NCBI GenBank assembly: GCA_951802425.1
Contig: OX637800.1
Location: forward strand, 186,001 to 250,000
Source: Clavaria fumosa
Taxonomy: Eukaryota; Basidiomycota; Agaricomycetes; Agaricales; Clavariaceae
Reading direction: 5' to 3'
DNA: 64,000 nt
Both the position numbers and the translations under genes were made by a program. Below, piece after piece: positions 42,329 through 53,862 of the stretch. The notes under the pieces were generated by a model. It did no database searches, was not told the origin of the DNA, and worked only from the letters and a program-made list of their open reading frames with translations. Each line of letters begins with the position of its first letter. Positions within the stretch are counted from its first letter, which is position 1.

Positions 42329-42712
42329 TCACATCACTAGAGCAGTAACTACACACAAGACATTGGTCAGATTCATGGCGGAGAGCCGAATGGATAACCA
42401 GACCGCTTCAGTAACCCATACAGAGGTGGTCCCATTAATAAAAATGACCTCCTGAGGGGTCACCAGAGTTTTTGGAAGACGGAAACAAGAAGCAAACTTG
42501 GCATCAATGAAACAAAGTTCAGCACCAGAGTCTATCATTGCTTTGAACGGAAAAGGAATAGAAGGAGAGGAGGCAAAAAGGGAAAGAGAACGATGAAAGG
42601 AAAGGGTATTGAGTATAGGTTTAGTATGATCAGAGTCAGAGCAGCTGGAGAGTCGTACTGTGCTCTCTGGGCTGCTCAATCTTTTTTTGGCATGGAGTCA
42701 TCTCCATTGGAG
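42329..42712 (-). pseudogene. Element 1 retropepsin-type protease
   Basis: The minus frame reads FKAMIDSGAELCFIDAKFAS with the catalytic DSG triplet, then TPQEVIFINGTTSVWV. A separate stop (the gag end at 42718) lies just upstream, so protease would be made by frameshift, or the stop is a mutation. The flap and the closing LG(x)W region run into 42.2 kb and are damaged by stops. Confidence 0.75.
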
Positions 42713-42717
42713 GTGAT

Positions 42718-43340
42718 TCATGCAGCGCTGGCACTGGCCCACAAGGTCCGCTTATGACAATCATTGGCTTTGTGGCCTGCTATTCCACAGAAGAGGCACA
42801 GATTATTATCAAAACACCATTGGCATTCCTCTGGAGTCAGTTTTCCATCCTGACCCAGATGGGCCTTCTTTGTATCACTGGAGCTACCGGAGTTAGTGGA
42901 GCCCTCAGCGGCCTTTGGAATGGAGTTCCCAGAAGTCGAACCAGAGTTCACTGGACGCTTTTCCAAGGGTTTCTCAGACTTGGTATTAACGCTGGAAGTG
43001 TTCAGGGACTTGGGACTATCTGAAGTCTCTTTTTTGATGGTGTTGTTAGGCATCAGAGCCTTAACAGAGTCCCAAGAGATCTCCTGCTGCTGAGCCCAAT
43101 AATGGCCATCGATCACACTGGCTTGCTTGTGGAGTCTGCAGAGTGTGTCCATGCAGTTAATGTGGGCCAGTTTGTCCTTGATGTGGCTGGCAAGTCCTTT
43201 GTAGAACTGCTGCTGCAATGTGTACTCATCCCAATGGACAATGGATGCGAATCTGTTGAACGAAATGGTGTATTTCATCAACTTCTGGTCCTCGCGCATC
43301 CGGAGGTGTTCGAGTTCGAACTCTGCCTTGCAGATTGCAT
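42718..43340 (-). pseudogene. Element 1 gag, C-terminal part
   Basis: This continues the gag interrupted by Element 2: ICKAEFELEHLRMREDQKLM, HWDEYTLQQQFYKGLASHI, a Ser/Thr/Asn-rich linker, and a zinc knuckle CLFCGIAGHKANDC (C-x2-C-x4-H-x4-C) for RNA binding. The upstream gag half is at 54819-55333; the two join at the duplicated GCAT. The frame itself is open over this part. Confidence 0.85.
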
Positions 43341-44296
43341 TGTAGTAGGTATTACGTGTATTTGCTGCAACTGCTTGATTACAGTCAAGTTCTTCAGGGG
43401 GGGTCTGACCCAACACCTAAAACAGTGAGTGCAACCTTGGAGGATGTGGAGGATGAGTTAAATGAGTTGATAGGACGAGAGTACACGATGTCCAAAGTGT
43501 CTGATAGACTCTGATATCAGTCCAATATTGGATCTGATGTTGAGCAAGAGAGTAGTCGAAGATATGAAGGGCTGGCAATGATGAAGGCCAGCGGAACGAT
43601 GTGTACAACGGAGGATGAGCCTAACAGAGGTCACACAAGATGTGGGCAATGAGAATAAGCTGCTTTTTGTAGAGTCCAATATGTTCTTAAGTACATTTTT
43701 GTAATTACAAATGCTCCGGATTGTACCAGATGATCTGGAGGTCATGGGGAATGAGGGAAGGTCATAGGTAAGATCATGTGGAGTTCATAGGTCATAGAAG
43801 AAACGGCATAGTATGTAGAAATGAAGAGTCCGAATTAATTGGTCATTGGGAATGCTGGTAGGAAAGAAGAGAAGGCATAATCGAGTATAGTACATACACA
43901 GATCAGCGTAGATAAAACACTTTTGAGTGTAGAAATGTTTACAAATTCAGAGGAACACATGATATGAAATTTACAGCATTTAAGGATAAAACAGGGGAGA
44001 GTACATGAAACATCGGTCACAAGGAGCACTAAGCAGAGTAAAGTAATGAAATTGGAGTATATGGGCGCCATGGATCACCTGTGTAATGTGGCAGCAGCGA
44101 GGAATTTGATTTAACGAGGGTCTGATATCGGATAGTTATCGGATGAGTATTGGGCTTTACAGACAGTCATCGGAGGGCATTGGATGGTGTCAGATGGTGG
44201 TCGGTTCGCGTCAGATACAAGGCGGGTGTGTGCTGAGTTCTTCGGATGGTAGGTATCCATCATGTTTCTGTGCTGGAGCTGTATGTTATCCTTACA
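43341..44296 (-). repeat. 3' LTR of Element 2 (956 bp)
   Basis: Same length as its partner at 53863-54818, differing mostly by C/T and G/A changes (ATTACGTG versus ATTACATG). Preceded by TSD GCAT. Confidence 0.92.
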
Positions 44297-45004
44297 TTCT
44301 CCTGGGGGCTGAAAATGCGACTGTCCTCACACTGCAAGACCAGAACCTGGTGAAAATCACCATATGAAACACCCTGAGAAGTGGTGAATAGCAATGGTTT
44401 CCTAGGTGAAAATCACCAGGACTTGTTGATAATCACATCTTTATTGGGTACATGAAATGGGTGATTTTCACCACTTATATGACCGAATTCACCCACTGTT
44501 CTCTGGGTGAATAATACTACAATTCAAGTGTATTTTAAACTCATCTATAATAGGTGAATTTCACTCTATCACAAGTGCCTTTTAAACTGATCTAATAGGT
44601 GAATTTCATGTTGGTTTTTATGTCATCTTAGCCATAATCTTAGTTGTTTTTCACTCTCTTTCTCTGCAAGAAATTGCACAAAATTAATTTGTTGATGATA
44701 TCTTGAAACTGTATTGGTTGATAATCAGGTACATCAAATGGGTTATTTTTCAGCACATATATGACCAAATTCACCTGCTTCTCTCCAGGTAAATGTCACT
44801 GCTATCAAGCACATTTTAACCTGATATTTGAGGTGGCTTCTACATACTTTTAGTGATTTTAACTATGTCTCCAGGTATTTTTTTAGCCTCTAAATTATGC
44901 ACTCAATGGGAGTTGAACTCAAGTGCTCATGGAATTGGACTTAACCCATAACTGCTATGTTACCCATTACACTACAGTCCCCATCTAGACAATAAGATTT
45001 TGTG
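44297..45004. other. Non-coding AT-rich spacer of Element 2
   Basis: It contains several near-palindromic GGTGAAAATCACC / GGTGAATTTCAC motifs (44348, 44407, 44460, 44560, 44598) at irregular spacing. Apart from the tRNA-like sequence near 44990 there is no coding content. Confidence 0.5.
44910..44992 (-). tRNA. tRNA-like sequence, probably a pseudogene or tRNA-derived piece
   Basis: On the minus strand GGGGACTGTAGTGTAATGGG begins like a tRNA acceptor and D arm with an A-box-like TAGTGTAATGG; about 45 nt later GAGTTCAACTC resembles a B box and T loop. The T stem does not pair well and an anticodon cannot be assigned. It lies inside Element 2, so it may be captured or chance. Confidence 0.3.
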
Positions 45005-45700
45005 GCTTAATGTCACTCACATTGAGAGATGTATCACTCAATATCCTCCAGTTTGATATCACTTAGATTGAGGGGTGTATTGTATCACTCAAAGTCCTCC
45101 AGTTTAATCACTCAAATTAAAAGGTGTATTATATCACTGAGTATCCTTCAGTTTAATATCACTCAAATTCATGGGGTGTATTGTATCACTCAATATCCTC
45201 CAGCTTAATATCACTCAAATTGAAGGTGTTTTGTATCACTCAATATCCTTCAGTTTAATATCACCCAAATCAAGGGGTGTATTGTATCACTCAATATCCT
45301 CCAACTTAATATCACTCAAATTAAGGGGGCCTATTGTATCACTCAATATTCTCCAGTTTAATATCACTCAGATTGATGGATGTGTTGTACCACTCAATAA
45401 CCTCCAGCTTAATGTCACCCAAATCAAGGAGGTGTATTGTATCACTCATTGTCCTTTACTTCAATATCACTCAATATCCTCCAGCTTAATATCACTCAAA
45501 TTGAAGGTGTTTTGTATCACTCAATATCCTTCAGTTTAATATCACCCAAATCAAGGGGTGTATTGTATCACTCAATATCCTCCAGCTTAATATCACTCAA
45601 ATTAAGGGGGCTATTGTATCACTCAATATTCCCCAGTTTAATATCACTCAAATTGATGGGTGTGTTGTATCACTCAATATCCTCCAGCTCAATATCCCTT
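45005..45700. repeat. 51-bp tandem repeat, about 13 units, in Element 2
   Basis: Units of 50-52 bp run TTGTATCACTCAATATCCTC, CAGTTTAATATCACTCAAAT and a variable GGGGTGTA. 45171-45330 and 45475-45640 are almost the same, showing a higher-order duplication. Long plus frames here arise from the repeat, not from a gene. Confidence 0.85.
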
Positions 45701-45906
45701 AATTCCAAATCACCCATCACCTGTTTTTTGGGTGAAAGTCTTAAATCATCTGTCCAGATGGTGATATTAACCTGCTATTGGGTCCATAGTGTCAGTTGCA
45801 ACCAAATGAGGCCAAACATCGCTTGTTGATTGTGTGGCATGTTGCATGAGTTGCCTAAGTCCAAACACACTTGTTTTCTAACCACCACAATGACCAAACC
45901 ATCAAC

Positions 45907-47522
45907 ATGAATGACTTCGACACTACAATTTTGCAAAACGCAGTGCAGGCGATGGTGGAGGCATGAACTATGGTGCCAGGAGATTCACTGCCAGAACAGG
46001 GGCAGGATGCGGAGTACGTGGAGTGGGTGGAGATGTATGGGGGTGATGCAGTGTGTAACCGGGTTTCTTATTTATCATGTTTTACTGACACAGTTTTTCA
46101 GGATGATTTCCTCACCAGTTACGTGGCCACAATTGAGGAGGATGTGGATATCGACGAGGGGTTAGTCCCCATTGCGCATAGGTTAAAAAAATGGCACAAG
46201 TTATGTGGCGAGGAGTGGGCCGCAGAGCGGGCCAAATGTCATGAGGAGGCCAAGGCTGCAAGACGCATGGAGGAGGAGAGGGTTGCCATGGAGAGGGCGA
46301 CAGCAGAAGCGGAGGTGGCGGAGAGGCGGACCGAGGAGGCTAGGGCGGCAGAGAAGAGGGCGCGAGTGGCCCATGTGCGCCGGATCATCGACAGCGAAGA
46401 TGAGGAGGGTGATGAGGTGACAGTGGTGGGGGTAGCAGCAGCAGCAACAACAGCAGCAGCAGCGATGACAGCAGCAGAGCCGGTGGAAGAGGAACCGATG
46501 GGCGCGGATGAATTGTCCATGCCAGACATCGTCGAGATCAAGGTGGACGGGATGGTCAAGAATGCGAAATCGGCCGTGGATGCGGAGGAAGCATCGGGGA
46601 ATGGTCATCGGACCGTTTGGGGGACCAACAGGGTAACTCCCATTGGTACAATTGAGGCGGGGTCCGTGAATGCGGCGGCTGGGGGGCGCGGTGTGGTCGT
46701 TGAAGTGCCCGTGCTGGAGGCTCGGGTCAGGGGGCAGATGATGGCGACACCGGTGTGGGTGAAGATCGCGAGGTGGAAGGACGCAGAATGGGGGTGAGGC
46801 AGGAGGACCGGAGTGGGAGCAGCGGTGAGGTCTCGGGCTGTGCGTCAGCCCGATGATAAGGTAAGTTGTTAATTTATCTGATCAATTCTTAGCTGATTTA
46901 TCCATAGGAGCATGAGCCAGGATGTGACGCTTGCATTTGGAAGGGACGTGAGTGTTATGGGTTGGAGGGGGTGGCCTGCTGGTGGTGCAGGGTGTATAAG
47001 GTTTCGTGCAGCATATCGGCTGCTCAAGGTAAGTGGAAAATTCCTTGTTTCTGTGAACAAGAGAAAAACTGAAGGTTGGAATTTTTTTAGGTGTGAAACC
47101 AGAGAAAGGAGTGGGGTCCGGAGACAAGGGTGAGTCGGATGAACTGTCGGTCATGTATCGGCTAATGGCGCATAGCAGGTGCGGGGGTGGCGGAGGCACA
47201 GGGCAGTAAGCGGCCGTGATGGGTGGTGGTGCACGTGCCAGTGCACAACCAAACAACTACAGATGAGGAAGGGGAGGACAAACTCGAGGCTGAGGAGAGC
47301 GTGGAGGTGGTAGAAGAGCCACTGGCGAAGCGGAGGAGGTCGGAGATGGGGCCGGGGCCAAGTCAGAAGGGGAAGGAGAGGGAACTGGCATCAGGGTCCA
47401 AGGGCAGGGAGGCTCTTGGACGGGCATTAACAATGATGGAGCGAGGCTCCGACCAAGTGAAGGTGGGAGCAGAGCTGGTGAGGGTGGGTGTGGAGCTGCT
47501 CTGGGTGCTGCTCCTCGAGTAG
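45907..47522 (+). pseudogene. Antisense ORF of Element 2: coiled coil plus Zn(II)2Cys6-type cluster
   Basis: It lies between integrase and the 3' LTR on the strand opposite to gag-pol, in the same place as the Element 1 antisense ORF. From MNDFDTTILQNAVQAMVEA a TGA (45964-45966) interrupts; the frame resumes with a conserved-looking block, a long Glu/Ala/Arg coiled coil, an acidic patch and an alanine repeat. After a second TGA (near 46795) and a 48-nt intron (about 46862-46907), the exon encodes CDACIWKGREC ... CWWCRVYKVSC, C-x2-C-x6-C-x7-C-x2-C-x6-C, again exactly a Gal4-type zinc cluster. Another intron follows (GTAAGT at about 47029), then a Gly-rich end; a further frame (47223-47522) has KRRR basic and Glu-rich stretches. 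Two stops suggest decay. Confidence 0.62.
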
Positions 47523-47739
47523 CTGTCCACTCCTGTAAATATATATATATATATTGTATATGTTTGAATATGTGTCAGAAATGTGGCGGACAGTGAACGA
47601 AAAGTAAGGGAACTCAAGAATTGGAGATTGAAAACGCTGTGTGGAAGATTTGGACTTGTCCGATTTTTTTTTTTTTTTTGGGCGAAGTTAGAATCGGCGA
47701 ATGAAGGATGGATAATAAGTTAGAATAGGTAAAAGGCAT

Positions 47740-49413
47740 TCAATTGTTTGTCTGTAGCTTTCGGACTATTCCAGGATGTTGCAAAGGTGTGTCGGATGTA
47801 TCAGATTCGTTGGCAGTGTGGTTGGAATTGTCAGATTGTGCATCAAAGTGAACGGAGTGTTCTGAGTGTGTGATGAATTTGTCATTAACTTGTTCAGCAT
47901 TGGGGTCATTATTGGATACTTCGTGGTGAAGTTCGGGTGGGGTGTCGTCTGTATGCTCATCCGTAGGTTCGATAATTACAGTGACCGGAATTGATGTATG
48001 TGTTCGAGGATAGTAGGGAATAATTCGAAAAGCGGCATATCTGATTTTTGAAACCAATCCATCCAGTTCTGATAAAATATATGTGCCATGCGAAGATCGG
48101 CAGACAACGATCATCGGTCTGAAAAATCAAGGCTTGGTCTTCTGGTTCAGTTCCATTTTGACAGCTGAATTTCGAATAAGAACAAGTGATCTGGGTTTGA
48201 AGTCAAAGTCGAAGATGGCATTCTGGTGGGCATCAATAAATTGCTTAACAGATTGCTTTTGGGCATGGAGAACCTTGTCAGAGATCAGTGCGAGGTCTTC
48301 CTCTCGTTTCTGCAGTTGATGGGTGCGAAGTGCGATAAGTTCCGGCGTTGTCATCGGGGCATTGGCAGTGGGAATCATGTATGTAGTCTCAGCTATATCA
48401 AATGGGAGAAGAGGCTCAACTCCATGAGCAATGTAGAAGGGGGAGAAACTGGTGGAACATTGGATGGTGACTCGTTCGGCCCATATTATGGATGGAAGAA
48501 CATCGGGCCATTTCGATTTGTCACCATTTGCCGATTTGATGAGTGATTCATGGACGGAGCAGTGAGTGCATTCGATGACACCATTGGCACGAGAGTTGTA
48601 TCCGGATATGCGAATGTTGTGTATTCCATACTGTTCTTGCAGTAGGTCGAGGGCTTTGACAAACAGTGCCCTGTTGTCAGTGATAATTTCTTCAATGGCT
48701 CCCCATCGGCAGAGGATATCTTCGAATATGAATGATCTGATGAGTCGGGCGGTTTTGTTTCGGAGCGGTCTGGCTTCTGGGTAAGCAGAAAGTGAGCATT
48801 GGGTGTGAACGAGGAGTCGGAATCTGCAGGCTCTGGGTAAAAACATGGTGTCAATATGGACACATCGAAAAAGCGCAGCGGGGGTGGCAACTGTCGGAGG
48901 GATGAATATTTTGCAAATTTGTTGCATTTGGCACTGGTGGCATGTTCGTACAAACCACTTCACATCCTGGTCTAGCTTCGGCCACCAGAATCAGGTCAGA
49001 AGGCATGAGCAAATAACATAAACTCCCTTATGTCCCAGTGAATCATGCACTTCCGTTATAAGAGCGAGTCGTTTGTCATCCGGAGGAACGATTTGATGAT
49101 GTCCATTGGGTTGGTGGCGCCAGAGTTTGTTGTTGAGTATAAAGAAATCGGATGCAGATCGGACCAAGCGTTGGAATTCTGTAGTGTCCATGTCCGATGA
49201 TTGAATAGGGTTGCGGAGGAATGCTTCGGTGTTGTGGAGGCGCTGCTGGTGTTTGATGGCCGCATCGGATTGGGGAATAGTCATGATGGTGGGCTTGTTA
49301 GAAGGGGATTCATTCAATTCCATCGAATTGAGTAGCATCGATCCTGTGTAAATGTTGAAGCAGGGGTAGGCGACTTGGGGTTGATTGGTGTCGGATAAAT
49401 GGTGCGATTCCAA
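47740..49413 (-). pseudogene. Element 2 integrase and C-terminal tail
   Basis: The minus strand gives the zinc module (HDSLGHKGVY ... CHQCQMQQ), catalytic Asp in VHIDTMFLP, Asp in ITDNRALF and Glu in SRANGVIECTHCSVHESL, then a SWP-like and a GPY-like tail (FKPRSLVLIRNSAVKM, then FRPMIVVCRSSHGTYIL), ending in an acidic Asn/His/Thr-rich stretch. There is no chromodomain. Stops at about 48124 and near 48993 break the frame. Confidence 0.82.
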
Positions 49414-49509
49414 TTTGCAGTTGATGAGCTCCGTGATGAATATGTAGCTCCAATCAATCCAATCTTCATGGTCATTGGCTTCTGTATCAATTTCATTATC
49501 TGCGGCTTG

Positions 49510-50982
49510 TCAGTGGGACAATCTGTCAGCTCCAGTGTGCTTATCTGTGGGGATGTGAGTCAAATTGAAGTTGAAAAGTAGGATGCCGGCAATCCATCTG
49601 TTCATCGCAGCATTTGGTTGAATGTTGGGATTGTTGAGCATTCCTTTGATAAATTTTGCGTCCATTTTGACGTTGAATTTTGGGAGTCTGATGAGGTAAA
49701 TGCAGTATGATCGGAGTGCTCGAAACAGTCCATATATTTCGATTTTAGCTTGCAAATATCGGGTTTCACGTTCATTCCAGGTGATCGATCTGAATCTTGA
49801 GGGGTATCGAATCCCATCTTTGCTGATTTGGAATAATGTGAAGCTGACAGCGATGTTGGAGGAATCGACAGCCATAATCACAGGATGTCCGGAACAATAG
49901 TTGATAGGTCGGATGGTGGAACAGTTGAGAATGGCATGTTTCAGTCAGTCCATCGAGTTTTGTTCTTCTTCTCCAAAGTTAAATGGCACATCTTTTCAAG
50001 TTAGGTTGACAAGTGGACAGGCAAGTAGAGTGTAATTCTTGATGAAGTGCCCGAGGAGTCCGCAAACACCTAGAAATGATTGGATGTCGGTCAATGATTC
50101 ACATGACGGCCAGTGATGGATCTGTTGGACATTTGATGAATTGGGTATATGGCCTTCGTAGGTACAGGTGTGTCCAGTGACGATCGCTTCCAGTGTGCAG
50201 ATCATCGTCTTCTTTCTGTTAAACGTTCCTCCGACTTTCTTGACTTGTTGAAGTACCTGGTTGATGTTGTTTATGTGTTCCCACACAAATTGGCGAATCT
50301 GTGGATTTTCTGGGATCGTTTCGTAGGTGCCATCGGGTAGTTCATATTGGGTCTCAGGGCCCTTGATGGCTACATCATCGACGAAGGGGATGGTGACATG
50401 TGGAATTTCATCCTGTAAAATATGAGTGACGTCCCCATGCATTATCTGAGTCACGTTAGTGTATCCCATCGGCACACAAGTCAACTGCTTTGCTCTGAAG
50501 GGGGTTTGAAATGTAGTAAGGTCTTGGCTTCGTTCGTTGAGGGAGCGTTGATCAAAGGAAACAAAAAGGTCGAGGGATCCATAACAACCACGTCTAGCGA
50601 ATGATTCTGCAAAAACTTCCATGATTGGAGGGACGGCAGAGTCTCTGATCGTGACTTTGTTGAGAGGCTGAAGGTTGTGGACAAGCCAGAGCGACTTTCC
50701 GTCTTTCTTCAGAATGCAAAACCATTGAGATTGGTATGAGGAGTTTGATTCTTCATAGACTCCAGCGGCAATCTTTTCTCGGATAACTTTTAAAACATCG
50801 TTGTAGATGCCAGGTGGGATCGGAATATTTTTGAAGACCCAAGGGATGTGTTTGACCATCAGGATTATTATCGGATCGAAATATTTCGCATCAAAACGTC
50901 CTTTTTCAGTCTCTTTCCAGGCAAAAGCATCCTCTTGGATCTTAATAAGATGGTGTACGAGTTTTTCTTCCTCTGGCCACAA
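49510..50982 (-). pseudogene. Element 2 reverse transcriptase and RNase H
   Basis: RT motifs on the minus strand: QSQWFCILKKDGKSLWLVHN, PPIMEVFAESFARRGCYGSL, FRAKQLTCVPMGYTNVTQIM, the active site IPFVDDVAIKG, and CESLTDIQSFLGVCG in the connection. RNase H follows in a separate block with IMAVDSSNIAVSFTLFQ, YLQAKIEIYGLFRAL and LTHIPTDKHTGADRLS. A stop at 49995 and missing frame at 49882-49990 separate the two. The tether at 50.98-51.10 kb (WPEEEKLVHHLIKIQEDAFA) joins to protease. Confidence 0.83.
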
Positions 50983-51099
50983 GAATCCTGTTCGGTTGGC
51001 GCTATGTTCGTCCTTTCGATCCTGTGTGTACCTGGGGCCGGGAACAAACTCAGGCAGATGCTTTGGCAGGATAGGAATGTCGGCGAGGGGGTCCGGGTG

Positions 51100-52690
51100 T
51101 CAGCATCGGACGATCCGAAATTCTTCGGGAATGGTTGCTTTAATCGGGTTGATGCGGTTGGCAACTTTCTTGTATTTCTTCCCAACATATACAGGTATAA
51201 TTGCTTCTGTTGGTGATATTTCGATGGACTGGATGTTGGAATAAAAGGTAGGCTGAGGTGGTACTGGTGTCTCTGATGCTTTGTTAATGATTTTCGGAGG
51301 TCTGGATGGCTCGAGAGAGATATCCCAAGAATTGGTGAATGGCAAGGGGTCGAGAGTCATTGATGGTACAGATTGAAATGTGTGAAACGAATGAGTAGGA
51401 GATAATTGGATGGCTGGAGTATCGGATGTGGGTATAGCTTTGATTTTGGTGACCATTGGGTAGTCGTCCGAAGATTTGGTCAGGTCCAATACTCCAGCTA
51501 TCAAAAATCCGGATTGTTAGTTTTTGCTTTTAAAACTTTCCGGAGTGGGATTCTCTCCCTAGTCAGCATGATGATTCTCTCTCCAGTGTTCGGATTGTTT
51601 AGAATCAAGTCTTGGGCTCTGTGTGGGTGATCTATCATTTGCGATCCGGTTAGCATAAAGAATGGTTGTCTGATAAGTACCTCACATGGTAGGGTGTTGG
51701 CAACCTGCATTTGGACGTGGAAGGTGCATGGTCCGATTTGTAATGGAAAGTTCTTGATCTGTCCAAGCATCGGTGCAATGGTGCCGTGTGAGGATTCCAT
51801 GTGTAGTATATGTTCGGAGTATAGGGGATTGCTGAGCCACTCCCAAATGTCACATCTCATTGCGATGATTGAGCTTCCTTGGTCTAGGAGACATTCCGCT
51901 GTGATCCGACCATCGAGGGTTCCTTCCACAATTCGGAGTGGTGTGGCGTCAACTGCTACGACGAGATCAGAGGTGTCCAGTGCTGCAGCATCCGTAAATA
52001 ACGTGTTCTGCAAGATACCAGTAGTGACAGGAACTCGTTTAGCTGTTACCATGTCCTTCATCTTCTTTTGAACTTCTCCGGAAATCACTAATAGTTCACG
52101 CTGTGTCATCTGGACTGGGACATCAAGTGCCCATTCGAAAACTTGTTGAATGGTTTTCGGGTCTTCGACTGGTGCTTGGTAATGGTATTGAACATCAGGC
52201 CGGTCGATCTTCGCAGGTTTTATTGGTTGGGTGGTTGATGGTGGGGTTATAACCACTGCAGGTGGAGGGGGCAGTCGAGATGGTTGCGGATTGTTGTTCC
52301 TGGTGGTGGGCATTCGCTTTTTTCCTTTGTCTACCTTCTTTGCAACTTCGTTAGCAAAAATGCGAGCCATGTCTTCCAGTTCAGCATCTGGTTGTTCTTC
52401 ATCATTGGATGTGTCATCCATGTTGGCATTGTCATCGGACACCATCATCGGCTTGACTTCGAACACAGCTGTCATTGTCGGTTGTACATTCTGGGACTGA
52501 TATGTTGCATAGTACTTGTCGAAGTGTTCGGAAAGGTTCTTTCCAACGATAGAACCTGGTAGGTAGCGTCCGGAGGGTAAACAAATCCTATTTTCGCTAT
52601 TCCAGACACATTTCCCTGTTGCAATATACTCGAGGGCCTTCGGGCAGGCACTGATGAAGTGACCAGTTTCCGAGCAGAAATTACATGTTC
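51100..52690 (-). pseudogene. Element 2 zinc knuckle, protease and linker
   Basis: The minus strand starts with CNFCSETGHFISAC (C-x2-C-x4-H-x4-C), a spacer with HFDKYYATYQSQNVQP, an acidic and Pro-rich region, FEWALDVPVQMTQRELLVIS, and a retropepsin-like ECLLDQGSSIIAMRCDIWEW where DQG replaces the usual DSG or DTG, as in related agaricomycete elements. The linker continues past a stop at 51501 to 51100. The zinc knuckle was not part of the longest open frame because of a stop right before it. Confidence 0.78.
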
Positions 52691-53726
52691 AGTTTATCAG
52701 TCCGTTGGTCGTCCTTGGTGCCAGTCGTTTGGCTGTGTCTTGGGATGATGCTGATAAAATAGATTCGAGCTGAGCCATGCTGGATGCAAAGGTCACAAGG
52801 GCAGCTGATATGTTGAATTCTTCTTTCTTGATCTTGGGTTGTGCTTCTTTCCTGGGGGCTGCGGATGCGAAGCGGATGGGTCCGGAAGAATAGTTGGTGG
52901 ATGCAGAAAGAGGGGATGTTGATGACAATAAAAATTCGGCAGCGGCATGTACTTCATTCATCAGGTATGGATCCTCAGGATGGTGGTCGGGAAGCTTGAT
53001 TGCGAGCCTACTTTCAATCCGGCATCTTGTGTGATCACCAAATCCAAGAATGTATAGGCAGTTTCTGTCATTAGTGGTCATCTGCTGCGAATCTATGAGG
53101 TGTGAGGTAATGTGGAGGAAGTCCCTGTAATATTCTCCATGTTCGGCACGCGTATATATGCCCTTCTGTGCTGAGTCCAATATGAAACGATCAAGATTGG
53201 CGATGGAGAATAACCTTCCACCATCGGCACCTGGATATAGTCATCGGACTGCTGCTTTAAACGTGTCCCAGGTCCAGGCTTCATCTGGTGGTGGTGGTGT
53301 TAAGGTTTCCCATAAGAGGCAGGTATTGGTGTCGAGGTAGTGCTTTGCATAGCGGATTAGGTCAGCTTCAGGAGCGTTGGGATTCACACCGGTGAGGACA
53401 ATATGTATGTCTTCAAAGTATCTGTTGAGATGTGTTGGTACTCCGTCGAATACTGGTGCACCATGTGTGCCTCGGAGTGGATATCTCACTTGATTGGCCA
53501 TTTGCTGTTTGATGTCCAGTGGAAACTGTAAAATGTTCGGGTCAAGTGGTAATGGTGTGAGCAGTGACGGGGATGATTGCGGTTCATCAGGTAGTAGCTG
53601 CAGTAAAGCGATAACTGGTGTATTAAAACTGGTGTGTGAGTATACGATGGAAGAGATGCTGGGGATATTTGATGGGTGAAGGTGAGAAGATTCGATAACT
53701 TCTCCAGATGGTTTGGATTGCAGCAA
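52691..53726 (-). pseudogene. Element 2 gag
   Basis: The frame starts near MLQSKPSGEVIESSHL close to the primer site; a capsid-like part reads MANQVRYPLRGTHGAPVFDG, HLNRYFEDIHIVL, LIRYAKHYLDTNTC and TWDTFKAAV. A stop at about 53241 interrupts it, then LDSAQKGIYTRAEHGEYYRD and DRNCLYILGFGDHTRCRIES follow. A Ser-rich tail leads to the zinc knuckle next door. Confidence 0.78.
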
Positions 53727-53862
53727 GTCCGATGTTGGTAGCTGAATCCGGGCTCTCAGGCATTCGGAATGTCGAGGGTTGGATGCTGATGATCCTCTTG
53801 GGATCCTTGAAGGTGGTTGTGAAGACTTTTTTGTGGCCCCCCCTCACGGTGGGCTCCAGAAT

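Noticed and set aside
45171..45829. Two overlapping frames of more than 120 codons
   Set aside because: They are products of the 51-bp tandem repeat in Element 2.
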